From the NCBI RefSeq assembly GCF_000190415.1, contig NZ_AEWF01000003.1, positions 124,001 to 188,000 on the forward strand: 64,000 nucleotides of DNA, written 5' to 3'. Within the stretch, counting starts at the first letter, position 1. Every line of letters starts with the position of its first letter. A program made the position numbers and the translations under genes. The DNA comes from Candidatus Odyssella thessalonicensis L13 (GTDB lineage Bacteria > Pseudomonadota > Alphaproteobacteria > Paracaedibacterales > Paracaedibacteraceae). A model generated the notes under the pieces. The model was not told the DNA's origin. It saw only the letters and a program-made list of their open reading frames with translations, and did no database searches. This document shows, piece after piece, positions 1 to 7,975 of the stretch.

Positions 1-354
1 AACCCTTCCTTGAAAGTGGTGGGTCGCAGCACCCGCTTTACCCAGAGCCGGATCGGAGTTCAAGTTACCCATAGCCTGCTGAGAGACGAGCTACCAGTGT
101 ACCTGCAAGGAAGAGTAGCCTATATTTATCGCCGTCACTTGGACAATCCGCAACGGGTAATAGCATCCATGAATGAGTATGAAGATACGTTTACCGTCAA
201 AGTTAACGATAAGCAGCAACGCATCTTACAGACCGGTATCGGCATTGCTGCCGCCTTAACTGAGGATCTGTCCTTAAGCCTGAACTATAATAATGAATGG
301 TCTTCTTCTGAACGCTTAAATCGATTGCTCTTAGAGTTAAATTATCGGTTCTAA
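1..354 (+). CDS. C-terminal end of an outer-membrane beta-barrel (autotransporter-like) protein, partial
   Basis: The reading frame is open from the first base, so the gene begins upstream of the window and only about 117 C-terminal residues are seen. The visible part has alternating polar and hydrophobic residues typical of beta strands (for example GRVAYIYRRH and LSLSLNYNNEW) and ends in LNYRF with a terminal phenylalanine, the signature that the BAM machinery recognises on outer-membrane barrels. This fits the last strands of an autotransporter translocator domain. The passenger and signal peptide lie outside the window, so the biological role cannot be read. A TTG at position 10 could be mistaken for a start but has no special support. 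It converges with the next gene. Confidence 0.6.
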   Translation, partial: NPSLKVVGRSTRFTQSRIGVQVTHSLLRDELPVYLQGRVAYIYRRHLDNPQRVIASMNEYEDTFTVKVNDKQQRILQTGIGIAAALTEDLSLSLNYNNEWSSSERLNRLLLELNYRF

Positions 355-387
355 ACAATATGAAAAGAAGCTAAGTAAAGCTAAACC

Positions 388-1149
388 TTAGCACTTCGCC
401 GTAGCTACTTTATTATCGAGATATAGCCAACGCCTAAAAGCTTGCCAAGCGAGATCGTCAATCATGTGATGGTTGGGATGATTCATCTGATTAGCAGTAA
501 ATTGCACCACGTCTGGGCTAGGCTGTATTAATTCTCTTCCTGTAGAAAGGGCTAAGATTTGTGTTTTAGCGGAGATCTCTAAATTATACATCAAAAAGAA
601 AGCTTCTCCTATGCTAGTGCCCATGGTAACTAGCCCATGATTGCGCAGTATCATCGTTTTGTGCTGATCCATGGATCTAATTAAATTAGCTTTTTCTTCT
701 CTGTCAAAAAGAATTCCGCCGTATTCATGGTAAGCCACCCGCCCATAATAGCGGCATGAATGTTGCGATAGGGGCAGCAATCCTTCCGCCAACATGGAGA
801 CGGCCATCCCATAAGGGGTGTGGGTATGCAGCACACACATAATCTCTGGTCGTGCTTCATGGATAGCACTATGAAGGGTGTAACCGGCTTGGTTAATTAG
901 TCCTCCTTCTGGAGACAGCACCTTCCCTTCAAGGTTGACCTTAACTAAATTTTCTGGAGTTATTTCTTCAAAGTTAAGGCCAAAGGCATTAATTAGAAAA
1001 GCTTCTTCGCCGGGAACGCGTACAGTAAAATGGGTAAAAATTGAATCTGTCCACCCTAATTTAACGGCCAAATGATAGCAGTCGCTGAGCTCCTGACGAA
1101 CTTGCTGCTCTTCACAGCTCCATAAAACTCTTTTATTTGCTAGGCCCAT
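388..1149 (-). CDS. Class II aldolase/adducin family protein
   Basis: A 253-residue protein of the class II aldolase/adducin fold, the family of fuculose- and ribulose-phosphate aldolases and epimerases. Seen: the zinc-binding HTHTPYG motif at about residues 108-114 and a third histidine in RNHGLVTMG at about 171, which together match the three-histidine metal site of the family. Residue H97 in HSAIHEARP also sits where the family is conserved. The substrate cannot be told from sequence; members range from sugar-phosphate aldolases to adducin-like proteins without known activity. Its start overlaps the end of the upstream ABC transporter gene by 10 bases, so the two are probably co-transcribed and translationally coupled with cyaY in one leftward operon. 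Confidence 0.85.
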   Translation of the reverse strand: MGLANKRVLWSCEEQQVRQELSDCYHLAVKLGWTDSIFTHFTVRVPGEEAFLINAFGLNFEEITPENLVKVNLEGKVLSPEGGLINQAGYTLHSAIHEARPEIMCVLHTHTPYGMAVSMLAEGLLPLSQHSCRYYGRVAYHEYGGILFDREEKANLIRSMDQHKTMILRNHGLVTMGTSIGEAFFLMYNLEISAKTQILALSTGRELIQPSPDVVQFTANQMNHPNHHMIDDLAWQAFRRWLYLDNKVATAKC

Positions 1150-2978
1150 AGAGCTCTATTCTCCTTCTGACGCTCAGACAAGTTGAGCGAATCTGTAAAT
1201 TGCAGCGTTGCTAAGCGCCGGTACAATCCGTCCTCAGTAATCAACTCAGCATGTGTACCAACAGCTTCCACATAACCTTTGTTGAGGACGACAATACGGT
1301 CTGATTTTAAAACTGTCGCTAATCTATGGGCTACCACTAAGGTAGTTTTTGTAACCATAAGCCGCTTTAAGCTTTCTTGGATAGCGGCTTCACTTTCCGC
1401 ATCCAAAGCGCTGGTAGCTTCATCGAGCAACAAGATCGGCGCATTACGTAAAATCACCCGCGCAATTGCTACCCGCTGTCTTTGCCCCCCGGACAGTCGT
1501 ACCCCTCGAGTACCTAACTGCGTGTGGATGCCCTGGGATAAAGCCTTAACCACATCCAGTAAATGAGCCCCTTCAATCGCATTCCAAATCTCTGTTTCAG
1601 AGGCACTCGGACGAGCATACAGAATATTCTCATAAAGGCTGCCTGAGAAGATCATAGGCTCTTGAGGTACAATGCCGAAGCGTTCCCTAACTTGCGAGAG
1701 AGGGGCTTCTTTAACATCTACACCATCCACATAAATGGCCCCGGATTGGGGTTCAAAGAAACGCAAAAGTAAGGATAAAACCGTGCTTTTACCAGAACCC
1801 GAGGGCCCGACTAAGGCAACTTTTTCTCCAGGTGCTACGGATAAGGTAAAATTGTGCAGAATCGGCCGCTGCGGATTATTTGGATAAGCAAAATTTATGT
1901 TATGAAGCGCAAGAGTACCGCGGGCTTCTCGAGGTAAGGACCGCAGTTTAGAAGACGGTTGAGGTTTTGGTTGGATAGACAAAATCTCGAAGATGCGCTC
2001 AGAAGCCCCCGCTGCCCGTTGCAAATCAGCATAAATTTCACTAAAGGAAGCAGCCGCACCTGCAACCATTAAGGCATAGAAAAGAAACGAAGCAAGCTGC
2101 CCAGCACTGAGGGTGCCTAAGACCACATCTTGTCCTCCAAGCCATAATAAGCCGCTTACACCTAAAAATACGAGCATCATCACTGAAAATGTTAACCAAG
2201 AACGCATTAACAGATGCTGGGTGGCGCAGGCGAAAGTTGTATCCACCAGTTTCTTAAAAACAGCTTGTTCAACAGATTCTCTATTAAAAGCAAAACATGA
2301 GCGGATACTGCTTAAAGCTTCTTCAAGAAAACCTGAAAGATCACCGACAGAGTCTTGAGCGTGGCGAGAGCCAACTTTAACGCGCTTGCCAAAAATCACT
2401 AAAGGGATAAGGATTAGGGGCACAATTAAAACGGAAATAAGGGTTAGCTTGACCGACATGGCCAACATCATTGACGCCCCACCAATAAAAAGTAGTAAAT
2501 TCCGTAGCGCCAGTGCTGCTGAATTACCGATGACAATCTGGATTAGGGTTGTATCGGTCGTCAAACGTGAAATGAGTTCTCCCGGACGCGTCATTTCAAA
2601 AAAACCGACCTCCAGCCTTAAAAGGTGACTAAAGAATCGTTGGCGCAGATCTGCGACGACGCGCTCACCTAACCAGGAGACAAAGTAAGTGCGTCCAAAA
2701 CTGGCCACAGCCATAATGGCTACACATCCAATCATTAATAAAATACTTTGGTTGAGGGCGGTCAGACTTTCTTGGCTGAATGCATGGTCGATCAATGAAG
2801 TGAAAACAAGCCCAATGCCTAAAGTGGATAATGTGGCTAATAATAAAGAGATTAGCCCCAAGGTAATTTGCCCTTTATAAGGCGAAAGATAAGGAAGGAA
2901 TAGTTTTAGAACTGTTAGGTTGCTGCTAATCTGACGCTCTGGAAGCTGAGATCTTTCAACTGAACTTTTTTCACGCAT
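1140..2978 (-). CDS. ABC exporter, fused membrane and ATPase domains (MsbA-like subfamily B)
   Basis: A 612-residue half-transporter expected to work as a homodimer in the inner membrane. Residues 25-320 form a six-helix membrane domain with the characteristic GELISRLTTDT segment near residue 133. The ATPase domain follows: Walker A GPSGSGKST at about 391, Q-loop PQEPMIF, signature LSGGQRQRVA, Walker B ILLLDEATSALD and the H-loop in VVAHRLAT. This architecture is that of lipid or multidrug exporters such as MsbA; Rickettsia and relatives carry several copies. Whether it exports lipid A-core, other lipids or drugs cannot be decided. It overlaps cyaY by 8 bases and the class II aldolase gene by 10, an arrangement of a compact operon. 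Confidence 0.93.
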   Translation of the reverse strand: MREKSSVERSQLPERQISSNLTVLKLFLPYLSPYKGQITLGLISLLLATLSTLGIGLVFTSLIDHAFSQESLTALNQSILLMIGCVAIMAVASFGRTYFVSWLGERVVADLRQRFFSHLLRLEVGFFEMTRPGELISRLTTDTTLIQIVIGNSAALALRNLLLFIGGASMMLAMSVKLTLISVLIVPLILIPLVIFGKRVKVGSRHAQDSVGDLSGFLEEALSSIRSCFAFNRESVEQAVFKKLVDTTFACATQHLLMRSWLTFSVMMLVFLGVSGLLWLGGQDVVLGTLSAGQLASFLFYALMVAGAAASFSEIYADLQRAAGASERIFEILSIQPKPQPSSKLRSLPREARGTLALHNINFAYPNNPQRPILHNFTLSVAPGEKVALVGPSGSGKSTVLSLLLRFFEPQSGAIYVDGVDVKEAPLSQVRERFGIVPQEPMIFSGSLYENILYARPSASETEIWNAIEGAHLLDVVKALSQGIHTQLGTRGVRLSGGQRQRVAIARVILRNAPILLLDEATSALDAESEAAIQESLKRLMVTKTTLVVAHRLATVLKSDRIVVLNKGYVEAVGTHAELITEDGLYRRLATLQFTDSLNLSERQKENRALWA

Positions 2979-3291
2979 AAGGTATATTTATATCCCGCTG
3001 ACAAATATGGCTTAATTCCCTTGATAGTAACTGAGATAAAGTATCTTCGCTACGGGTACAATGCCACACCCCTGCTTCTGTTAAGGCAAAATGATGTGCC
3101 CCTGATATAGCTGATGAGTACCAAACCTGCTGAGTTACACCATGATAATTTAATAAAAAATGACGATTATAATTATCAATGATTAGCACATCCTCTTCAC
3201 CTGGCTCAACTTCCACTTCCGGCATGTGATCTTCAACAAATTCAGCAATATGCTGAAGAGTTTGACGAGCAAGGGCACGAATATTTATCAT
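2971..3291 (-). CDS. cyaY: Frataxin-like iron-binding protein CyaY
   Basis: A 106-residue protein with the frataxin/CyaY fold: an acidic N-terminal helix (EFVEDHMPEVEVEPGEED) followed by the beta-sheet core with VLIIDNYNRHFLLNYH and the family signature QQVWYSSAISGAHHF, then a C-terminal helix. Frataxins bind ferrous iron through the acidic ridge and tune cysteine desulfurase activity of the IscS-IscU complex. The isc operon itself lies at about 40-46 kb in this same window, on the other strand. Length matches bacterial CyaY and mitochondrial frataxin cores. It is the first gene of a leftward cluster with the ABC exporter and the aldolase and lies just downstream of tRNA-Ala. Confidence 0.9.
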   Translation of the reverse strand: MINIRALARQTLQHIAEFVEDHMPEVEVEPGEEDVLIIDNYNRHFLLNYHGVTQQVWYSSAISGAHHFALTEAGVWHCTRSEDTLSQLLSRELSHICQRDINIPYA

Positions 3292-3311
3292 GATAGGTTA
3301 CTTATTTGAAG

Positions 3312-3387
<76 letters not shown>

Positions 3388-3459
3388 ACATAAGATTACC
3401 ACTTCATAATTATCTAGATATCCTATCGAATGCAAGAGTTTTTTACACTTCACTTCCGC

Positions 3460-4383
3460 TCAGTCAGAAATGATAACTTCCTCTTGCTTGTTTTGCAGCT
3501 TAGGTGATTTCTGCGACCTGGCCCGCAAAGAGCGTAAATCTGCTTCCAGCTTATGAATTTCATGGAGGATAATTTTAGTATCAGCCGACAACGGCGAATC
3601 ATGAGGGTTTTTATGTTTACCAGTTAACCACCCCAAAATGAATGAGTGCTTTTTATGTTCCTGGTCTGCCACGTTCTGCAGATGTAAAGCATTAATGATC
3701 ACTCCAACAACCATATGCAGAATTAAGAAGTTCAAAATAATTATGGTCGGATAAATAAAGAATCCTACAAATGGATCCACCTCGACCATCCTAGCGTAAA
3801 TATGTGACCAAGTATGTTCCAGAATAACGGCATGGAAGATTGTGGAGAATGCTGTCGGCAAATCGCCAAACCATTCTGGAAATGCTAGAGCATACTCAAT
3901 TACGCCCCATACGGCAAAAATATAAATCGATAACACTAATAATAACGCAGTTGAAATGATTTTAGGAATCGCCTGACCCAGTGAGAGAATAAGAAACTGC
4001 AGGTTGGGAAAGATAGAAAATGTTCGCAAGAATAAAAACAACCTGAAGGTGCGGATAATTTGGAAAAAGCCCCCAATAGTTATAAGAGAAAGACCGACGA
4101 CAATAAAGTCGAAAACATTCCATGGGGCTTTGAAATAATCAGCCCCATAGGCAAAAATCCTGAGAAGAATCTCAGCGGCAAAGATATATAGAATTAGCGT
4201 ATTGATTATTCCTAGATAGGCATTGATAGTTTGCGCTGCAGCCGTTTCGTGATAGCGGACAGTGATTTCCCAACTAATTGTAATAGCACTAATCATTAAT
4301 AAGATGGCAATACAGGTTTGCATAATCTGAGTGGCAAATAAGTCTCTTAATTTGCCCTGATACATAGTTACCTTTTCTAACAT
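3460..4383 (-). CDS. Voltage-gated-channel-like ion transporter (BacNav family architecture)
   Basis: A 307-residue ion transport protein with the six-helix plan of bacterial sodium channels: S1 about 21-40, S2 55-76, S3 86-104, S4 108-122, S5 138-160, pore loop 178-195, S6 205-232, then a polar C-terminal helix (267-290) resembling the coiled coil that tetramerises NaChBac-type channels. The pore aligns with NavAb over FGDLPTAFSTIF and reads ILEHTWS where NaChBac/NavAb have TLESWA/S, so the glutamate is kept but the tryptophan is displaced by one residue. S4 holds only three arginines (about 111, 114, 120), fewer than typical sensors. Channel family is well supported; ion selectivity and voltage dependence are uncertain. 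It is monocistronic. Confidence 0.85.
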   Translation of the reverse strand: MLEKVTMYQGKLRDLFATQIMQTCIAILLMISAITISWEITVRYHETAAAQTINAYLGIINTLILYIFAAEILLRIFAYGADYFKAPWNVFDFIVVGLSLITIGGFFQIIRTFRLFLFLRTFSIFPNLQFLILSLGQAIPKIISTALLLVLSIYIFAVWGVIEYALAFPEWFGDLPTAFSTIFHAVILEHTWSHIYARMVEVDPFVGFFIYPTIIILNFLILHMVVGVIINALHLQNVADQEHKKHSFILGWLTGKHKNPHDSPLSADTKIILHEIHKLEADLRSLRARSQKSPKLQNKQEEVIISD

Positions 4384-4786
4384 TCTCCCTCCGGCTAATA
4401 TACCTGTGATTATTTTAACTTTAGAGTGATAAAGGTTAACAAATAATGAATAGTTAAAATGCTATCTCTCTTCGAAGATTTTCAGGAAATCCTAACCTTA
4501 CCATCAGATTATGCCTGGCCAATAATTTAGTACCCATTTAACGAGAATATTCGATAAATAAATGTTACATTTTCTATAAGTGTAGGTTGATCTTTAAAGA
4601 AACTTTGGTATTTTTATATTCTAAGGAAGAACAGCTTAATGGCACAGCAAAGAGCCAAAAGTACTAGTCACGCATCGGAGGTCCTATATCTAAGCCCCCC
4701 GAAAGCTGGGAAGAATAAAAGAGGATTAATAATATTTAACGTGCTACTACATACTGCCTATCAAGAACTATAATTCTAGAGTTAAC
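4384..4786. other. Intergenic region between divergent genes
   Basis: This 403-base AT-rich stretch separates the ion channel gene and the transporter gene, which diverge, so it must hold both promoters. Apart from the possible 44-codon ORF at 4639-4773, I see no RNA gene or repeat. YhhQ-family genes are sometimes preceded by preQ1 riboswitches, but I could not recognise a canonical preQ1-I or preQ1-II sequence here. Confidence 0.5.
4639..4773 (+). CDS. Possible small ORF upstream of the queuosine-precursor transporter
   Basis: A 44-codon ATG-initiated frame (begins MAQQRAKSTSHASEV, ends HTAYQEL) with a reasonable ribosome-binding site AAGGAAG at 4624-4630 about 8 bases before the start. It ends 13 bases before the transporter ATG at 4787, so it could be a leader cistron. 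The composition is basic at the N-terminal half and unlike any family I know. It is short enough to be chance, and no conservation data are available; treat as a weak candidate. Confidence 0.2.
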   Translation: MAQQRAKSTSHASEVLYLSPPKAGKNKRGLIIFNVLLHTAYQEL

Positions 4787-5437
4787 ATGATTACATCAGA
4801 AAAAATTTATACAGGTCTGTGCACTCTTTTCTGCGTATTTATTCTCCTCGGAAACCTGACCTATCAAAAGTTTGTCGTTCTCTCTGTCCCCTTATTACCG
4901 GTGCTGGAATTATCGGTCGGGGCTATTCTTTACCCTTTGACCTTTTTATTAACCGATTTAATAGCCGAATTTTATGGCAAGGAAAGAGCTAATTTTTGTG
5001 TACGATTTGCCGTTGTCATTAATGTTATAACTGTACTCATTATTACGGGTATGGACTTACTGCCAGCTACTTCATGGTCAAAAATTGACGATGCTACATT
5101 CCATAAAGTGTTTGGTTTTTATGGTGTTGCCTTTATGGGGTCCATGATCGCTTGCTATACCTCACAGTCCATTGATATCTCCCTTTATCTTTGGCTGCGT
5201 AAACTGACTAAGGGAAAATACTTATGGCTTCGTAACAGTAGCTGTTCTGCGATTTGTTTATTTGTTGATACCTTGACTGTCATTGGTATCATGTCACTCT
5301 TTGGCCTCCTGCCTACTAAACAACTATGGTCAATTGTCGGTAATAGCTATTCCTGGAAATTCTTATCAATGCTGTTAAGTACACCGCTGTTTTGTTATTG
5401 CGTGAAGGCTTTCTCTTACAAAAAGCAACACAGCTGA
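4787..5437 (+). CDS. yhhQ: Queuosine precursor transporter (YhhQ/VUT family)
   Basis: A 216-residue inner-membrane protein with about six transmembrane helices. The family-typical stretch ILYPLTFLLTDLIAEFYGKE sits at about residues 47-66. E. coli YhhQ imports the queuosine precursors preQ0 and preQ1 that are inserted in the wobble position of GUN-decoding tRNAs, and host-associated bacteria without the full synthesis pathway often keep this transporter. The window has no tgt or queA gene, so the pathway link rests on family knowledge. No close downstream partner: about 360 bases separate it from ssrA. Confidence 0.88.
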   Translation: MITSEKIYTGLCTLFCVFILLGNLTYQKFVVLSVPLLPVLELSVGAILYPLTFLLTDLIAEFYGKERANFCVRFAVVINVITVLIITGMDLLPATSWSKIDDATFHKVFGFYGVAFMGSMIACYTSQSIDISLYLWLRKLTKGKYLWLRNSSCSAICLFVDTLTVIGIMSLFGLLPTKQLWSIVGNSYSWKFLSMLLSTPLFCYCVKAFSYKKQHS

Positions 5438-5789
5438 TGAAACAGGAAGAGTCAGAACCTTTTAGGCATTTATATCAGAATAGATCTCATTGCCATCAAA
5501 TAAGCAAACTGTCAGGGTAGGGGTCATTTTGTAAGCCGTGAGCGAAGGTAGCGCCTCTACTAACAAGAGCTATATCAATTTATTCCCTCTCCTTGTTCCG
5601 AGTATTCTTCACATAAAACATTAAGATTACTGATATTTTGTCTCTAACAATACTTAAAATACACAGTATTTTAAAGATTTCTTATTTAAATTTAAACGTT
5701 ACTAAAAGATTTTTTAATTGAGATCCTATAATTTTGTTCTTTTCCCCTTTTATTTTTTACGAAAAACACCTATTTTATAGATGTCAGGT
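5438..5789. other. Intergenic region before ssrA
   Basis: About 350 bases without an ORF of coding character on either strand. The second half (5640-5760) is strongly AT-rich with runs of T, and could include the ssrA promoter, but I see no clear -35/-10 pair. No repeat or tRNA is seen. Confidence 0.4.
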
Positions 5790-6092
5790 AATACTGACTA
5801 TGACGATAAACGGTTTATGGAATAAGCGTTGCGGACCCGGGGGCGGTACCCGGCGTCTCCACCAGAAAAATATGGGGACGAAATAGGATCGACGCGCGTA
5901 GTAAAGATAAACTCTTCGTTCGGTGAGCACCGCCGTTATCGGGCAAAAACAATAAATGCAAACCGTAATTTTGCATTCGCTAACTCAAACAGCCAAGTAG
6001 CTGTTGCTGCCTAATATCTTAGCTATTGCGGATATTAAGCACTTAAGTTAGCGCGGTTCGGGGGCACCGGGCAACAGAAGCCCCCACTAGAA
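5790..6092 (+). ncRNA. ssrA: Circularly permuted (two-piece) alphaproteobacterial tmRNA
   Basis: tmRNA rescues stalled ribosomes and tags the nascent chain for proteolysis. The tRNA-like 3' half comes first: a T arm CCGGG-GGCGGTA-CCCGG at 5837-5853 and acceptor strand CGTCTCC-A-CCA ending at 5864. After a 9-base spacer the 5' half begins at 5874 with GGGGACG, which pairs with CGTCTCC (one G-U). This 3'-before-5' order is the permuted gene form of alphaproteobacteria, processed into two RNA pieces. The tag frame most likely resumes at GCA 5958 and reads ANRNFAFANSNSQVAVAA then TAA at 6012-6014; the AVAA end is the classic ClpXP degron. A pseudoknot-like GGGGGC...GCCCCC element closes the gene at about 6060-6086. 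Outer ends are approximate. Confidence 0.93.
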
Positions 6093-6117
6093 ATTTTATC
6101 AGAAAGGCGATGAGACC

Positions 6118-6612
6118 GTGACTAAAACACCAGCGTTTGATTATGAGAATTTAGTTCAAGAATCACTGCGTAATGTTATCAAAGAGACCTTAATCGAGGT
6201 ATCTAAAAATGGTCTTCCCGGTAAGCATCACTTTTATATCTCATTCAAAACCGACTATCCGGGGGTTGACCTTCCCGATTATCTGCGGGACGAGTACCCT
6301 GAAGACATTACCATTGTTCTGCAGTATGAATTCTGGGATCTTGAAGTCAATGATAAAGCCTTTAATGTGACTTTATGCTTTAATGATGTCCATGAACGCT
6401 TAAATATACCTTTTGGAGCCGTTGTCAGTTTTGTCGACCCGTCAGTTAAGTTTGGCTTACAGTTTACGCCGGCAGAATATGAAGCCCAAGCAGAGCTGGT
6501 CGAGCTTGATTATCAGAAAAAGCCTTCTAAAAACTCTGTCGACCCTATGCTTAAATCAGAAGCAGGGGATGGTTCAAATATTATTACTCTCGATGCGTTC
6601 CGTCGCAAATAA
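6118..6612 (+). CDS. sspB: SspB family ClpXP adaptor (alpha type)
   Basis: A 164-residue protein matching alphaproteobacterial SspB: an N-terminal helix with FDYENLVQESLRNVIKE, then the beta-rich substrate-binding core with HHFYISFKTDYPGVDLP and IPFGAVVSFVDPSVKFGLQF, and an acidic C-terminal tail ending NIITLDAFRRK, the short ClpX-docking type of tail. SspB captures ssrA-tagged proteins and hands them to ClpXP. It starts with GTG only about 25 bases after the tmRNA gene whose tag it would bind, a direct functional neighbourhood. The stop overlaps the next ATG by one base (TAATG). Confidence 0.9.
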   Translation: MTKTPAFDYENLVQESLRNVIKETLIEVSKNGLPGKHHFYISFKTDYPGVDLPDYLRDEYPEDITIVLQYEFWDLEVNDKAFNVTLCFNDVHERLNIPFGAVVSFVDPSVKFGLQFTPAEYEAQAELVELDYQKKPSKNSVDPMLKSEAGDGSNIITLDAFRRK

Positions 6613-7229
6613 TGCCCTTTCCGGTCTTAAACCTTGAGGATAGACCCGATGTGGAAGTTATGGCTGCCAGTAAGATGCAGCCAGTTGCTAGCATTCGCCA
6701 ATTATTAGATTATGGCCATCGCTTTTTCGGCGAGAATCGCGTCCAAGAAGCACTCGCAAAATGGCCAGCATTACTGCAGGAATTTAGTGATTGTCGGCTC
6801 CATCTTATCGGCCCTTTGCAAACCAATAAAGTTAAGGCCGCCTTACAACTTTTCCACGGCATCGAAGTGATTGACCGTCTGACCCTTGTGGATGCCTTAG
6901 TCAAATATTTAAAACGTCCCACCACCCGCACGCGTGAATTTCTAATTCAGATCAATATCGGCGAAGAACCCCAAAAAGCGGGGGTAGCCCCTGCAGAATT
7001 TATAACTCTCTATCATTATTGCCAGGAAAAAGGCTTGCCAATTCAAGGACTTATGTGTGTTCCGCCAGCCAAGCAAGATCCTACTCCATATTTTCAACAT
7101 ATGCAACAGCTCGCCGACCAAGTTAACTTAAAAATTTTAAGCATGGGCATGTCACAAGACTATACCTGCGCTGTCAGATATGGTAGCACTAGAATCAGGC
7201 TAGGAACCGCCCTTTTTGGATCAAGATGA
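6612..7229 (+). CDS. YggS family pyridoxal-phosphate-binding protein
   Basis: A 205-residue PLP-homeostasis protein (YggS/PLPBP/PROSC family), a single TIM-barrel like the N-terminal domain of alanine racemase. Seen: the PLP-lysine region VEVMAASKMQP with Lys at about 21, GHRFFGENRVQEA, LHLIGPLQTNKVK and the C-terminal SMGMSQDYTCAVRYGSTRIRLG-type phosphate loop (split here for length). The family usually has about 15 more residues at the N-terminus, an initial helix, which is missing; the start chosen is the only one consistent with the overlap to sspB. It has no known catalytic activity but buffers free PLP. Confidence 0.9.
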   Translation: MPFPVLNLEDRPDVEVMAASKMQPVASIRQLLDYGHRFFGENRVQEALAKWPALLQEFSDCRLHLIGPLQTNKVKAALQLFHGIEVIDRLTLVDALVKYLKRPTTRTREFLIQINIGEEPQKAGVAPAEFITLYHYCQEKGLPIQGLMCVPPAKQDPTPYFQHMQQLADQVNLKILSMGMSQDYTCAVRYGSTRIRLGTALFGSR

Positions 7230-7975
7230 CGCGACGCTTATCAGCTTTCAGTTTAATTGAGATTGCGATCTCTTTAATTATTATTGGTCTTATTGCAAGC
7301 ATCAGTATCCCCTTAACAACTGCCAGCTATCGCTTACACCAACAGCGAACAACCGACAACCATCAAAAGCAGATAATGACGGCTATCGCCGTCTATGTGT
7401 TAGAACACCGCCAATTGCCGGCGCCAGCTCAGCGTTCTGATGGCCTTGCTAATGTCTCCTGTCAGCAGCAGCCCGACAAATGTATTGGCTTTGTCCCCTA
7501 TAAGACACTGGGGCTTTCCCAAAAAGTGGCTAAAGATGGTTATGGGCGCTGGTTTACTTTTGCAGCGCATCCTAAGCTAGCAAACATTACAACGACAGAC
7601 ATGCCTATCGCCAGCCAGAGACTTAGCCGCTTTTGTGCAGTGAATTTTAGCAGGATTACGATCCGCAACGTCAATAACGCCCAAGAAGTTACTCATAGCC
7701 AAGTCGATCCTATTGCCTTTGTCCTTATCAGTCATGGCAAAGCGGGCAGGGGCGCCTTAACAGATAGCGGCGAACGCATTGCCGCTGTCGACTCTGAAAA
7801 AATAAACAGTGACGCTAACCTTGACTTTGTCGAAGGGATCGCTCCTAATTTTGATCATCAGCTCTTTTGGGAAACACGTGATAATTTAATGGCTTTCTAT
7901 GCTAAGACTCCCTGTCAGAAAGAGCCAGTAGTGCCCTCTCCTGAAGACAAGAATAAGTTGGGGGACTGCCTTTAA
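7226..7975 (+). CDS. Type IV pilin/pseudopilin-like protein with N-terminal methylation motif
   Basis: A 249-residue protein whose start, MTRRLSA then FSLIEIAISL, is a class III (prepilin) signal: basic leader, small residue at -1 and Glu at +5, followed by a hydrophobic helix to about residue 33. The rest is a soluble domain with several cysteines (CQQQPDKC, RFCAVNF, PCQKEP, terminal GDCL) that could form disulfides in the periplasm. The family is that of type II secretion or type IV pilus minor pilins. No secretion ATPase, prepilin peptidase or secretin is in the window, so it is an orphan here. It overlaps yggS-like by 4 bases and abuts the next gene. Confidence 0.7.
   Translation: MTRRLSAFSLIEIAISLIIIGLIASISIPLTTASYRLHQQRTTDNHQKQIMTAIAVYVLEHRQLPAPAQRSDGLANVSCQQQPDKCIGFVPYKTLGLSQKVAKDGYGRWFTFAAHPKLANITTTDMPIASQRLSRFCAVNFSRITIRNVNNAQEVTHSQVDPIAFVLISHGKAGRGALTDSGERIAAVDSEKINSDANLDFVEGIAPNFDHQLFWETRDNLMAFYAKTPCQKEPVVPSPEDKNKLGDCL

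Noticed and set aside
4640-4786. preQ1 riboswitch upstream of the queuosine-precursor transporter
   Set aside because: I could not find the canonical preQ1-I or preQ1-II motifs; the neighbourhood alone is not enough.
5829-6014. 61-codon open frame ending in AVAA
   Set aside because: It is the permuted tmRNA gene: the C-terminal part is the tag frame, and the upstream part spans the tRNA-like acceptor and has no ribosome-binding site.
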